Shown: in pieces, positions 45,393 to 57,800 of the stretch
Numbering within the stretch: position 1 is the stretch's first letter
Layout of the letters: every line of letters begins with the position of its first letter
From: Thermothielavioides terrestris NRRL 8126
Taxonomy: Eukaryota > Ascomycota > Sordariomycetes > Sordariales > Chaetomiaceae
Direction: 5' to 3'
Length of the DNA stretch: 64,000 nucleotides
Assembly: GCF_000226115.1 (NCBI RefSeq)
Contig: NC_016461.1
Coordinates: 3,224,001 to 3,288,000, forward strand
Position numbers and translations under genes: made by a program
Notes under the pieces: model-generated
Told to the model about the DNA's origin: nothing
Databases searched by the model: none
Seen by the model: the letters and a program-made list of their open reading frames with translations, nothing else

Positions 45393-46020
45393 TTTAGCGT
45401 TCCTATATACGAATATAGCAAATGAGTTTTAGAACTATATTGCTATTGAGGAGGGGGACAAAGAGACTCTTATAGGAGCTAAGGCAATAACGAGCAATAT
45501 ACTCGAAGGTATAGGTAGACGTGAGGTAGGAGCGTAAAAGAAAGGAAATATATATAAGACGGAATAGGGAGAACGATATTACTATATAAGAAAGGGGAAG
45601 AACAGATCGTAGGGGAGGAAGGGGAGGTATACGTTAGGTATAGGAAGAAAATATAAGAAAGTCAAGTTGTATAGAAGAAGGGGTTTAAATGACAGTAGAC
45701 AGGGTTGGATTATATATAATTAGCAAGTACACTTAGTACAACATAGTTGTAATATATAAACGTACGAAGTGAGGAAGGGCTAATCAACGGTTTGCTAGGC
45801 AATGTAAATAAACGACTTAAGCCTAGGCAATAGGACGGCTACAAGTGGCAAGGCCTCAATAGGCAACTACGCTAGACTACTCTAATAGCGAGGTAGGCGC
45901 TATACAACTAGACAGTAGGTGCTAGCGTCTATTACGACTGGCGCTACGCTAGACCTGAACCACGTTCGATACGACGTTATATATACTCCAATTTAGCTAC
46001 CCAACGGGGTGGGGGGGGTA

Positions 46021-46291
46021 TATTATAGACTGGGCTATATCTAGGCTAGGTATATAGGGCTGCGCCTAGGATCCGTAGCGGCCCTGGGACGGATCCGCGG
46101 CGGCCCTAGGACGGACCTATAGCGGGCCTGCCTTACGCTCGGAATAACGTTGGTCCGAACCTACTTCGCGAGCCCCTAAAAAACCCTATACATAGGGACC
46201 GTAGCCTATACTTCTCCTTTTTCCTTCCTTAAGGTAGTTGAATAGAACATCGTACGCTTATCTATAGACGCTATAAGGCTAGCACGTTACA
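46021..46291 (+). repeat. 3' LTR of Gypsy copy B
   Basis: 271 bp, starts TATTATAGACT (RIPed TGTTACGGACC) and ends GCACGTTACA, carrying the same 22-bp tandem duplication as the 5' LTR. Preceded by a purine-rich tract. Confidence 0.88.
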
Positions 46292-46326
46292 ATATTAAAG
46301 TTATTGCAACTACTCTAATTAGTAGG

Positions 46327-47531
46327 TTAGTTCGATAATAGGTCGAAGTATAGGATAAAGTGGGAGTAGGGCTATAGTAGAGGATAGAGCCGTCTCTAGC
46401 CCTACTCTATAGCCTCTTTATCTCTAGATAGCACTATGTCGCTAGTAGGTAGGTACTCGACACCCTTATTAAGCAACGAGAGTACCTCTATAATTAGCTA
46501 TCTATTAGACCTACTAAGGGTCTAAGGAAGGGGATTAGTATACTCTTAAAGGACGTAGGCGAAGTTCTTAAGAGGAGAGGATAGATAGCGCTAGGGATAT
46601 AGGACAAAGAGAACTAGGGCAATGTCGTACCTAGTAGAAGTTGTACTATAGCCGCCTTATAGAGAGGGGCTAGACTATAGCGAGCTTAAAACGTAGTCGA
46701 CGAGATAGTTATTAGTGTTAACGACTATTGTAATAGCGTCGACTAGATAGTGTATATTATACTAATAGGCTTCCTTATTGCTTATTAAACGATAAGTCAG
46801 GTAGGTAGCTAGCTAGGCGAAGTAGTCTAAAGAGGAGGTAGGCGGATTGTAGAGCACTAAAGCCCTATAGTAGCTTAGCGTAGTAGGGGAGGCGACTAGG
46901 GTCTAGGAGATAGTGTAAGTCAAGGTCTACTTAATAGTAGATAGAGGGAGCAATGCTAGCTAAGTAGGGATATAATACGTCTATATATTGTTAAAAGTAG
47001 TCTAGAAAGACTATATTAACTTCTAGAATTTATATTTAAAGACTATATAGTAAGCAAGCTATAAGCTTATCTTCTTCTAGACTAAGGTCTTAATAGCCTA
47101 GCCTATATTATATACTTTAAGGATTTTCTTTAGACTAGACTAAAGGCGAGGGTTTATTGCCTATAATATAGAGTCCTACTTATATATAATATAGGCCCTT
47201 TAATATTCTTTGTAGGATTTGCTATAACTAGGGGTATATTCGACCTTAGTGTTACTAAGAAGGTAAGCGATATACTATATATAGAACTCTCCTTTATTAG
47301 AGAGTAGTTTATTTTCTTTGTCGTTAGAGTCTCCTTTAACAACGAATCTACTAATTGATAGTTTATTATTCTTCTAGTGATTATTTTAGTTCTATAACAT
47401 TATAGTTAGTAAGCGACTTAGGTCTATAGTAGAGTCGTCCTAGAAGCATTTACATTATAGTCTTTATTATTATCGCTATTAAAATAGTAGTCTACGCTAC
47501 TACCTCTAAGAGCAGTAGTAGCAACTAACAT
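46327..47531 (-). pseudogene. Antisense accessory frame of Gypsy copy A, RIPed
   Basis: Colinear with 44188-45392 of copy B at a constant offset of 2139 bp, so no insertions or deletions have occurred. It has more RIP stops than copy B. The ATG near 47531 is preserved. Confidence 0.55.
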
Positions 47532-48159
47532 TTTAACGTTCCTATATATAAACGTAGTAGACGAGTTTCAAAACTATATCGCTATTAAAGGGGGGGATAA
47601 AGAGACTTTTATAGGAGCTAAGGCGAAAACAAGTAGTATACTCAAAGATATAGGCAAATATAAGGTAGGAGTATAAAAGAAAAGAAATATATATAAAGTG
47701 GAATAGGGAGAACAATATTACTACGTAAGAAGGGGGAAGAACAGATTATAGAAGAGGAAGGGAAGGCGTACATTAGATATAGGAAGAAAATATAAGAAAG
47801 TCAAATTATATAGGAGGAGGGGTTTAAATGACAGTAGACAGGGTTAGATTATATATAATCAGTAGGTACATTCAGTGCAACGTAATTACAATATATAAAC
47901 GTATAAAGCGAGGAAGGGCTAATTAGCAGCTTACTAGGCAATATAAATAAACAACTCGAGCCTAGGCAATAGGATAGCTACGAGTGGCAAGGCCTTAGCA
48001 AGCAACTACGCTAGACTACCCTAATAGCAAGGCAAGCGCTATACAACTAGATAGCAGGTGCTAGCGTCTATTACAACTAGCGTCGCGCTAGACCCGAACT
48101 ACGCTCAATACAACGTTAGTTATACTCTAATTCAACTACCCAACGGGGTAGGGGAGGTA

Positions 48160-48408
48160 TATTATAGACTAGGCTATACCTAGGCTAGGTATATAGGGCT
48201 ACGCCTAGGATCTATAGCGGCCCTAGGACGGACCTATAGCGGGCCCGCCTCGCGCCTAGAATAACGTTGGTCCGAACCTACTTCGCGAGCCTCTGAAAAA
48301 CTCAAAACACAGGGACCACAGCCTATACTTCTCCTTTTTCCTTCCTTAAGGTAGTTGAATAGAACATTGTACGCTTATCTGCAAACGCTATAAGGCTAGC
48401 ACGTTACA
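48160..48408 (+). repeat. 3' LTR of Gypsy copy A
   Basis: 249 bp, starts TATTATAGACT and ends GCACGTTACA; no 22-bp duplication, as in the 5' LTR of copy A. Confidence 0.85.
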
Positions 48409-48413
48409 TAGAG

Positions 48414-48621
48414 TGCGGAAATGGCGGCTAGATGCGCAAGATACAAGATGTAGATTGATAGTGCCCAATTCTTGTGTCTTGCGCATCTAGCCGCCATTTC
48501 CGCACTCTGATTGCATCAAGTGGTAGCTGCGACTAGATGCGCAAGACACAAGAATCGGGCACTATCAATCTACATCTTGTATCCTACGCATCTAGCCGCC
48601 ATTTCCGCACTCTGATTGCAT
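48414..48621. mobile_element. Foldback MITE with nested inverted repeats (main part)
   Basis: Together with 33072-33083 it forms a 220-bp element. Outer inverted repeats of about 65 bp begin ATGCAATCAGAGTGCGG and end CCGCACTCTGATTGCAT, with two or three mismatches. The 90-bp centre has its own inverted repeat of about 24 bp (arms with TTGTGTCTTGCGCATCTAG and its complement) plus a third copy of the GCACTCTGATTGCAT word. Flanking TA at 33070-33071 and 48622-48623 fits a Tc1/mariner-type TA duplication. It has no coding capacity and little RIP. Confidence 0.75.
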
Positions 48622-48623
48622 TA

Positions 48624-48790
48624 GGTGGTTACCCTGAGCCACCTACCCTACACCTCTAGCGCAGTGGTGGTTGTCTCCCAAGGGACCTACCCTGCACTGT
48701 CTCCCAACCGACCTACCCTACACCTCTCCCACGCGACCTACCCTGCACCTCCTACCTACCCTGCACCCCCTATATTTGAACGGCTATATC
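48624..48790. repeat. Short tandem-like repeat, 'cctaccctgcacct' units
   Basis: Units of about 20-27 bp sharing C(G)ACCTACCCTGCACCTC recur at about 48643, 48686, 48710, 48737 and 48757. The same word occurs at 6149-6166 in the Copia LTR. Starts with a short palindrome (GGTGGTTACCCTGAGCCACC). Confidence 0.55.
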
Positions 48791-49299
48791 TAAACCAAAC
48801 CTTTACCAAAATGGGACTGGCTTATATATCTCGATAGCTTAGTCAAAGGACTATATATCTATATATATACCATTTAGGGTTAGGGTTGGTAAGCCTTCTA
48901 AATTTAGGGTTAAAGTAGGTGGGGCAGTGGAGGCAGTGGGCCCAGTGATTAGTTGGAGCCAGTTCGCGAGCTTGCGAGCCAATTTTTAGGAAAACCTAGC
49001 TAAATGAGTTTTGCAAGTATGGGAAATCCGCCCTACAGCCCGCTAGCTCGTGTAGAACACTGCACCCAGGCCGGTAGATATATAAGTGGGAGAGGAGATG
49101 CCCGCTTAGTAGTGGAATACAAAGCTGTTCAACATAACGCAAGCTTATATTAGTCCTTTATCTAGCCCGTGCTGCACTGCCACTACAGAAGGCTACAAGC
49201 CTATTAGGCCCTGTAAGCCCTTCTAAGTTCTCCTACCCGGTTCTAACCTATAGTGCTATAAAAGCTTCTAGAATAACCTAATCTCAACAATACTTCCAG
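48791..49299. repeat. Repeat DNA of unknown type, LTR-like
   Basis: Moderate GC and less RIPed. Contains TTTAGGGTTAGGGTTGG at about 48870 and a TATA-like 'gatatataagtggga' near 49076. No coding frame is seen. It lies where the RT of the outer element should be, so it may be a further insertion or replacement. Confidence 0.35.
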
Positions 49300-51662
49300 T
49301 TCATCGCCATCTTCCTTTGCGTAGGTAGCAATACAGAGGTGCGTATAATTGCCTAAAGGGCTATCGATATTATCGTTCGATTCTAGAGCTAGGGCTTCCT
49401 TAACTTAGTACGCTATAACTTTGGGGGTCTTCGGCTTGTGCTCAATGGCTATTTTACCTACACATTCTATAGGTTCAAGACCGTCGAGCCCTGCCGGACA
49501 GCGAAAAATGCTGTTCTTTGCGTCCTCATAGTACTTTAAATAGCAGAAAAGAGCGTTGCACAAACCTAGAGTAGTAATACAATAGCTACAAGTACGACGT
49601 TCAAACGTAGCTTAGTTAGCTATATAGTTCTTCTAGGCGCGCCTTGGACCTATGCCCTTATAAGCCTTAATATACTAGTGGACCTCTGACTTAGCTTAGA
49701 AGGTCTTATAGCACTTATAGTATATAAGCTCTAAGTCAATAACCATATATACGATCTCCAACTTGGAAAACGAGACAGAGGCGCTAGAAGTAGTAGAATA
49801 GTCTAATACAATATCCGAGGTATTAGCATCATTCCTAGATTCGGGATCACCAACAAAATACGCACGATCATAGAGTTAATCGCACTTACAGTCGTCACGA
49901 CGATCCCTCTGGTCGTTGCACTGGTATTTCCAATCATTATAGCGATAGTTATCCTTCTTATAATCGTAGTCGTAATTATAGTCGTAGCAATTATAGTCTC
50001 GGGCCTAGCGCTCGTCTTAATTATAGTTAGCTAGGCGGTAATAGTCGCTACTATAGCGGTAGTGGTTCTTATAAACCAAGCTTCGAGATTTGTTAGCCTA
50101 ATACCGAAGTGCCTACTTTGCCTTTTCTTCTTTCTCTTTGCTACTTGGCTTCTTCTATATATTAGAATACTTCTTTATAGCTATTAACTTTAATATAGCT
50201 TGCAATTACTCCTATTTATATAGACATTGATTAAGCGAGGTAAAAAACTAAGGATAACGAATATAACGCTAAATATTCAGATCGATATATTCCTAAATTT
50301 GATATATAGTACCTTACCAATTGGAGCCCTCTACATTGTCGTTCATTATATATACCTAGCGCAATTTACATTCGACGAACTCTATAAAGGCTTCTTCGTT
50401 AGTGGCGATGTCTTTAAGATATAGAAACGTAGTATTGAACTTCTTTATAGCCACCATTGAATTGGGTTTAAAGCGTAACTTTAGGGTATCCAATATAGCT
50501 TCAAGACCTTAGTCTTTAAAGAAACGTCGATAGTGGTCAAAGATACTATTAAACCACCAATGTTCAGCTCTACCCTCGAACAATGTAGGAAACATCTTAA
50601 CAATCTACCACTTAACAGATCTATTATTATCATCCTCGATAAAGGTCTCAATATAGGCTTAAAAACGATAAGTATCGGTATAGGTAATTGTCTTACCTTC
50701 GCGGATCACTCCTAGGCTATCAGGGTCTAGGTAGTATAGGTCGAAGATTCCAATGTCCTCGCGTTTGACTTTGAATTCAGATTGGCCTACGATATAGCTA
50801 GAATCGAACGTACTATCGTAGTATCGGTAGTTGTCGAGCGAGGGGCTAAGGCTGTATATAGCTTATAGCTAGGGCTAATAGCATAGAGTTTCGTAGATAA
50901 GATTATACCTAGAACCGATAGCTATACCTTCTTTGGGAATCGGGTATATAGTCTAAATAGGTGTAGGCTAAACTAGTAGGTTCGGCCACGCTAGTGTATA
51001 AGGCTATACTAGAGGCGTCGGTAGGAGACGGTTGGCTAGCGAGGCCTAGGTTGGCTAGGCCTACCTATAGTGGTCCTCCGTCACCATACATTGCCTTAGT
51101 ATACGCTATAGGCAATTTAGCGTTATATTGTCGAGGCCTAGAGTGGTAAGCTAAGGTTGAGGCTACGCTTAAGGCAGTAGAATACCTATATATAGGCGAT
51201 CTATAGCTTCCTAATAGGCCTAACGAGATACCTAGGAATTGGTTCTTACAGAGCGAGCTATAGATTGTCCTTCTAGATACGTAATATAGGTGTTTATCTA
51301 GCTTATTATCTAATTCAATTCCTTTATATTCGCCTAGATTACTTTAGCTACTTGAGACGTTAGGGTATCTATTAGATTGATTTAATTATATTCTAAGTAA
51401 TTAAGATGCTAATATATATATTCTTTGATCTCGAGGTTATTAGACTATAAGTTATACCTAGTAACGAATAAAGCGTTAGCTTCTTATAGATCGCGATCGA
51501 GGGTAGTAAAGTCTTAGATATTACAAAGGCTACGATTTAGGTCGACTAGAAGGATCAGATACTCAACCTAGGTACATTAGGTATTATAGGCTTTAGCTAC
51601 TTAGTATTCTCCGCCTAGATTCTAGTCTTTGACTTACTCTATTAGGGATATAGTTAGAGCTA
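49300..51662 (-). pseudogene. Outer element Gag region, RIPed
   Basis: Minus-strand frame with RIP stops. The capsid-like part near 50600-50400 reads AEHWWFNSIFDHYRRF then LKLRFKPNSMVAIKKFN, typical of retrotransposon Gag. A Tyr/Asp/Arg-rich basic region (DYNCYDYNYDYDYK) lies near 49970. A C2H2-like finger (YKCYKTF with His spaced as in KSEVH-x-HI) is near 49700, as found in some fungal Gypsy polyproteins. A further conserved stretch (FRCPAGLDGLEPIECVG) is near 49490. The N-terminal end is not defined, because the second chromovirus interrupts at 51663. Confidence 0.65.
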
Positions 51663-51667
51663 TAAAT

Positions 51668-52261
51668 TGTCAGGAGCGGGGGCTCCTAGAAGGAAGGGGG
51701 TATACGTTGAAGTGACGGAGTACGAGCAAGGCACAAGCAGAGCACGCGCTACAGGGTAGCTATAGGTAGGGGGGTTGCGGGTGGTTGCATTGAACGCTGG
51801 CCTCTCCCACTGCCTATGGGTTCCATCCTCTTTATTTCTCCTATCCTGGCCCTCGATCTTCCTCCGTATCGGCCAGCCTCTATTCCTAAGCTCGCAGATC
51901 CTTTCCTAGGCTATCCTATGGCGCCTATATAGCTCCCTAAGTATACCTAATCCGCTCTGTTGCCGACCCAATGTCTTAGTTCCCTGTACTTGCTTAGCCT
52001 AATGCCCTGTACTTCGCTTAGCTCTATGCCCCTCCGATCGCTCTTCCGGGTAGCTTGTGTGATCTAGGCTACTGATATACGCCCTGGTGGCGTATGTAGA
52101 TGACCTATGTGGTGCCCTGTAGTTGGCTAGGCTACGCTGGGTACCGGATATAGGGCGAGGTGGTTGGGCCGAGGGTTGTACTAGGTGCCGAGGTGCATTC
52201 TAAGGGCTATACCAGGTGCCGAGGTGGGTCCTATGGGTTAGGGTGGCTCTGGGGTATGATA
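51668..52261 (-). repeat. 3' LTR of the RIPed chromovirus copy
   Basis: 594 bp, reverse complement of the intact LTR with scattered transitions. Followed at 52262 by the inverted polypurine tract (GGGCCCTCCTCCTTCAAGG). Confidence 0.92.
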
Positions 52262-53368
52262 GGGCCCTCCTCCTTCAAGGTCCCTAACCTTAGGGACTGC
52301 TATACTATAGTCTAAGGGGCGTAGTGGTTATACCTTAGGGTCGTAGCCTTGTATACCTGGCGACGGACTATATAACGGTAGTTTAGGTGGCGTATACGTG
52401 GCTTACGATCTTGCTGTACACGTAGTTCCTATTAGTCGTGCTTCGGCCTATGGCCTAGCTTGCTAGTGGCAGATCGTATAGTGGTAGTTTAGGTGGTGTA
52501 TATATAGCTTGTGATCTTCCTATATACGTAGCCTCTATCGATCTAACTGCTCCTCTGTATATACGATCTAGGGCGGCCTAGATAGAAGTGGCCTATTCAG
52601 ATCTAGGGCCGCCTATTTAGGGCCTATTTAGGCCCGAAATAGGAAGGTAATAATAGAGCTGAATAGAACTGAATAGAAGGTATATATATTTGGGGTGACA
52701 GTAGGAAAGAAAAAGGGGTAAGGAGCGTACACTATACGTATCCTAAGCGCCTTCGCTATATATATAGAAAAGGGGAATTGAAACTTCTACTAGAATATCG
52801 TGATATAAGAAATATAGGATTTTGAGCCCTCTAAACTTAGACTACCTTACTAAGTATATCTTCTAGGCTTGTAGCTCCTAGCCTTCTTTTCCTCCTTTTC
52901 TTCCTTTGTACTATCTTTGTAAGTGCCTAGCCTATCTAAGTGCCTAGCCTACTACAACGACAATACAATACTAGCCTATGATTACGATTATATATATACC
53001 TTTTACTTCCTCTTAACGCTCCCTCTAATTATATATATATAGCTGACTTCTTTGCTCTATAGATGATTCGTTTTTTTTTTAGCGCTTCCGCCTTTGCCTC
53101 TCCTTAGTAGGTCGCCTTACGATAGTTCAGTCGATTGGTAGGATGGCTCTCGATCGATAGGATAGCTCTAGCGATTCTAGTGTATAAGGGCTATATAGCT
53201 AGTAAATTCGCTATATAGCTAGCAGGAAGAATATAATAGTACGTTGACAATATAGTAGATTCAAATAACTCATTTATTTCTAGCTATACCTTATAAATGA
53301 CCTTCAACGCTAAGATATCGATAGATAGAGTAGGGCAGACACTACTAATACACTAAGTAGAAGCAATT

Positions 53369-54704
53369 ATATCAAAGTTGTTCTCGAGCTTAGGCTTCTA
53401 GCCTATTAATATAGCGTCTAAAGAGCGCTCTACTAGCGAGGCGGAGTCGCTTGTCAACGACGTACCTACGGCTCCCACGGAGTATACGTCTAGCGTGGTA
53501 GTTATACTCGCCAACGACGATGAGAAGAAGGAGAAAAAAGAGGAGGACAAGGACGAAGAGATAAAGGAATCCGAGCCTCTAACTCCGTATAAAGGCGGCT
53601 TCGGCTATAAGAGAAGGGCAGTATATAGAGAGGGCATAGATAGGGAGCAATGCGATCGCTAATAGTATAGTAGTCTAGTGACCTTGATTCGACGTCTAAG
53701 AAGAGAGTCTCTATAGACGTTGCCTATATTATTCTATAAGTGTAGAGAGTGTAACCAAAGTATATTAGAGGCGTAGGCTATATATATATTGACAATGGTA
53801 GTTGCCGCTATTGTATAGCTAAGTTTTTCGATAATAGTAGCGCCCCTGTCTACTACTATTAAGCTGGTGTATATCTATATATAGGTTATATGTTCATTAT
53901 GTCTAATATACTTATAGGTTCCGGTTTATACTACGTCGAGTATATATAAAATAACTATATTTGCCTAACTATAAGTTGCCCTCCTCCTTTAAAGGCGTTG
54001 ACTTTAGCGTCTTAAAGCTGAAATCTACGTTTTCGTTGTATATACGTTACGTTGTTGCTAATCCCTCTAAAAAAATAAAGATTTATTCTATTGCTTTCGC
54101 CGTAGTTTATAGCTTTATCAAAGCCCTAGATAAGAGGGACCACCCTACCGCCAATGAAAAGGTAAGTTTTTAAGTGTCTCCCCTATATATACGATACATA
54201 TACTGAGCACATTCTAGCTAGCTACGTTTGTCTAAGGTATCGTCGATACGTTTACGATAGCCTGTAAGGCTATTAGCGGTGCCCTAGTCGCCCCTACCGC
54301 CTACTCTAAGAACTTCTTAGAGCAGTGGGGGGAGGTATAGAAGGCGAAGGGTATACTAAAGAGGCGCCTCTAGCGCTTCGTCGATACGCCTATACCGCTC
54401 CTACCTCCTCCCCCTCCTCCTAGTACTACGCTAGAGGAGGTAGTAGAGAGGCTAGCTAAGCTAGAGGAGTAGCAGAAGTATATAGAGGGGGTAGTAGTAA
54501 GTCTATAAGTCCGTTATATCTATAAAACGTATATATAGCTAACAATTAAAGAATGAAATTTTAATAGTAGTAAAGAGCTAGGGTCCGCTATTAGAGGAGG
54601 GTAAGGAGGGGGAGGGGGGTAGCGAAGAGGGCGTTGATAATGTATAGGTAGCCGAGTTTATAACGGAGTCGATCTAGGGCTTGGAGAAGGACTTGGCGAT
54701 ATAG
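53369..54704 (+). pseudogene. RIPed copy of the antisense Cys-cluster gene
   Basis: Colinear with the intact gene at 23407-24742 and exactly the same length (1336 nt). The start ATG is now ATA (53369-53371) and the stop TAG is at 54702-54704. Donor GTAAGT of introns 5 and 6 survives, donor GTACGT of intron 1 became GTATAT. The acidic segment, seven-proline segment and coiled-coil segment are still readable (LEEVVERLAKLEE with one or two stops). It shows that the gene was already part of the element before this older insertion. Confidence 0.8.
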
Positions 54705-54817
54705 GGGGTAGCTATTAAATAGGTAGGTGGCTCTTATATTGTTTTTTCTTTTTTCCTTTTCTTTTCTTTTTTCCTCAATTGAAGCGCTACTTAGCGCCTT
54801 CGTTACGTTCCTACTAC

Positions 54818-57800
54818 TTATCGCCTACGCCTATACTCATCTTAAATATATACTTTATAAGCGTATAGTAAAGGCCTATTATCAATATACCTACGTAGCT
54901 CCTAGGTGTTCTCCTCTAATAGGTAGTTCTTCCATTTAATGAGGAAATACCTATCGAAAGGTGGCCCTATATAATTAAGAATAGCTTCGACCTCCCAATG
55001 CTACTCCTATATAACGACCTATATACGATTGTAGTATATAAGCGCTTCCTATAGGTTACTATTGAATAGCTCGAGTATCGTAATAAAGAAAATAGGGTAG
55101 AACTTGAATATAGATAGGAGATCTAAGCAATATACTATCTTCTTATTGCCTATATTAGCGATGATTTTAAATAGCTTAAGATACTTATCTACGAGTTTGT
55201 TGCTTAGGCGCCACTAGCGAATGTGCTTTAAATCAATCTAAACCTATTGGCTAACTCTGAAGGTTATAGGCGTACGTTTACGATTGTACTACTTTGTATA
55301 ACCTTCGTTGGCTTGTACTAGGGCTTCGCGGATTTTTTCCCAATCCTTGGCGAGCTTCCTAGTATACTCCTCCGTAGTAGGAACGTTGCTCGAGCTGTTT
55401 ATAAGTAGGTCTGCTAGATCGCGTAGATAGTAGCTGTAAAGGAGGTATACTAGGGTCGCCTTCGTAGCTAAATATACTAAGGTGTTGTAAGTGTGTTCAG
55501 CTAGAGCCAACTTCTATACCTAGTTATACTGCTCCTATACGTAGTAAGTATATAGGTAATGCTCCAACGCCTAATTCTACCTCTCTATCTAGCCATCAGT
55601 CTAAGGATAGTATATAGTACTTAGCTTTTATATAATATCCAAGAGGTCGTAGAGTATATACTAAAACCTGTTTATAAACAAGCTCCTATAGTCGGAAACA
55701 ATGGTCTATAGTAGGCCAAAGGGTCGATAGATATAATCGAAGAAGAGGTGGGTAAAGGCGCTAGCCTAGAGCTACTTATACGTTGCGATATAGAGGGCGT
55801 ACTTAGTAAACTTGTCGACAATAACGAAGATAGCGTTGTAGGGTTTATATATACGGGGGTCGATAGAGGTAGGCAAGCCAGTGACAAAGTCGACTATAAT
55901 ATCCTACTATAGGCGCTTAGGAACCGGTAGCGTTACGAGCTCGCTATAAGGGCAGTAGGTTCTCGCTTTCGTATAGCCGTATATAACGTATTCCACTATA
56001 TATTGATCGATCTCCCTATATATGTCCAGCTAGTAGTAGTAGCATATTAGGCGTTTACGAGTCTTCCTAATGCCGCTATAGCCACCTATTGTAGCGTTGT
56101 AGTAGTGTACTAAAAGCGTATACTATAGGGCTATAGGTATATAGATCTTGCCGCTATAACGTAGGATACTATCGTCTCTAAGCTTCTATTGCCTATATAT
56201 ATAAGCCATCTTCTAAGCGCCCTTAGTCACCTAGGGATCGACTTCCTATACCTAGATTAGTTGCTACTCAAAAGGCTAGCCTTCGTCCTCTACCGGCTTC
56301 CTAGTAGCGGTAGCGACGTATAGACGGTGATCAGGCGTATATACGCCGCTAGCCAGACTACTATAGGCCGTCTAGTCTAAGGGGGGTCGCCGCCTAGGCC
56401 CTAGGTAGCTAGGTTCCCTTACATATATTTTCTAGGCCTCTAGGGAGCTACGCTCTAGCAGTAGTTTACTAGGTCTATCTAAGCTATAGGTAGCACTTCC
56501 GTCCAAGCTATGGTTGACTAGTGGAAAAGCGTTATCTAGGCAAGGCCTCTACGCCGCTACCTTTCCCTTATCCCTAGCCGTAGGTTTACGGTAACGCTTA
56601 CTACTACCTATATACTATAAGACCTCCCAATAGCCCTCCTCGAAGCGTATATTAGACGTAACACTCTTATTAAACTCCCGCTTATATAGCTTATACGTAT
56701 CCTCCAACTCTCTAAAGCCTATACTAGGTCTTAGCTATATAGCTAGAGTAACAACCCTAACTATAGAGCAGTGCCCTAGTATATAGTCCTTTCCTATAGT
56801 AATACGCTCCTTTAGGAGCTATAGTAGTAGGTTCTTGGCGCCCTTGTCGCTAGGGCCTTCTACTAGGTCTAGTCTTCGAGAAAGTCTGTTAGTAGGGTTT
56901 TATAGACTAGGGCAGTACTTAATAACGAAGTCAAATTCTATAAGCTTATCGCTCTAGCGTAGCTACTATATAGAGGGCTACTTCTTCGTCTTTATATACT
57001 CGAGATTTAGATAGTCAATAAAGGCGATGACGATAGTTTACAAGTATAGGAGGTAATGCTACTAGGTATAAAAGGCGTCGACGAACGTAAGCAGCTCCCT
57101 ATTATTAGTGCTATAGTACGTTTCTTTAGGGCTAAGTTTATAAGAATAGAACGTAACAGGGTGCTATTGGCCTTCGAACAGTTGGGAGAGGACTACGCCA
57201 ATAGCGAACTTCGAAGTATCTGCCTCAACGTAGGTTAGAAGGCTAGGATCGAAATAGCGTAGGACAGGCACTTCTTAGAATCTGTGTTGTAGCTCGTAGA
57301 ATATATCGATTATATCCTATATTATCTCAAAGGTGCGATTACCTCAAAGTAGGTCGGTCAGAGGGGCGTAGATCTTCGAGTAGTTGCAAATAAACCTACG
57401 GTAGAAGCCAGTGAACCTAAGGAACATTTAAATGTCGTAAGTGCTACGAGGTAGTGGCCACTGTACAATGGCTTCAATGTATAATAGTTCTATCTTAATA
57501 CCCTCTGGGGTGACAATGAACCTGAGGAATTCGACTTCGTATATATAGAACCGGCATTTAGGGAGGTTGACGTAGAGGTCGGCTTTTTACAACCGTTTTA
57601 AAACTTCGTATATATACCGCTTATACTTAGCTTCGTCGTTGCTAAAGATTAGTATATTATCCAAATATACAATATAGGTGATATCAATAAGGCTAGAGAG
57701 GGTATAGTTGATGTAAGTCTAGAAGGTTGTAGGTACGTTAGCTAGGCCTATCGGCATTATAATAAACTCGAAGTAGCTATAACGTATACGAAAGGCGGTC

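Larger units (their letters stand above)
38610..46291 (+). mobile_element. Gypsy copy B, inserted into copy A
   Basis: 7682 bp with 271-bp LTRs at 38610-38880 and 46021-46291, and target duplication ATATT at 38605-38609 and 46292-46296. The same ATATT is single inside copy B at 44153-44157, confirming the target. Each LTR has an extra 22-bp tandem duplication compared with copy A. Layout: LTR, self-priming PBS, gag-pol (plus), antisense frame (minus), polypurine tract (GGGGTGGGGGGGGTA), LTR. RIPed, though copy B keeps somewhat more CpA and longer open stretches. Confidence 0.92.
33084..48408 (+). mobile_element. Gypsy copy A, interrupted by copy B
   Basis: Consists of 33084-38609 plus 46297-48408, total 7638 bp. 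Outer LTRs are 33084-33332 and 48160-48408, each 249 bp. Target duplication CAGAG (33079-33083) and TAGAG (48409-48413), differing by one RIP-type C-to-T. It landed inside a 220-bp MITE. Its internal length (7140 bp) equals that of copy B exactly. Heavily RIPed, with gag-pol on plus and an accessory frame on minus. Confidence 0.9.

Noticed and set aside
33084..48408. Tandem array of three Gypsy elements sharing LTRs
   Set aside because: The 22-bp LTR variant, the ATATT and CAGAG duplications and exact length agreement show one element nested in another.
48414..48621. CRISPR-like or simple palindromic array
   Set aside because: The repeats are inverted, not regularly spaced direct repeats, and the element has TA flanks; CRISPR arrays do not occur in fungal nuclear DNA.
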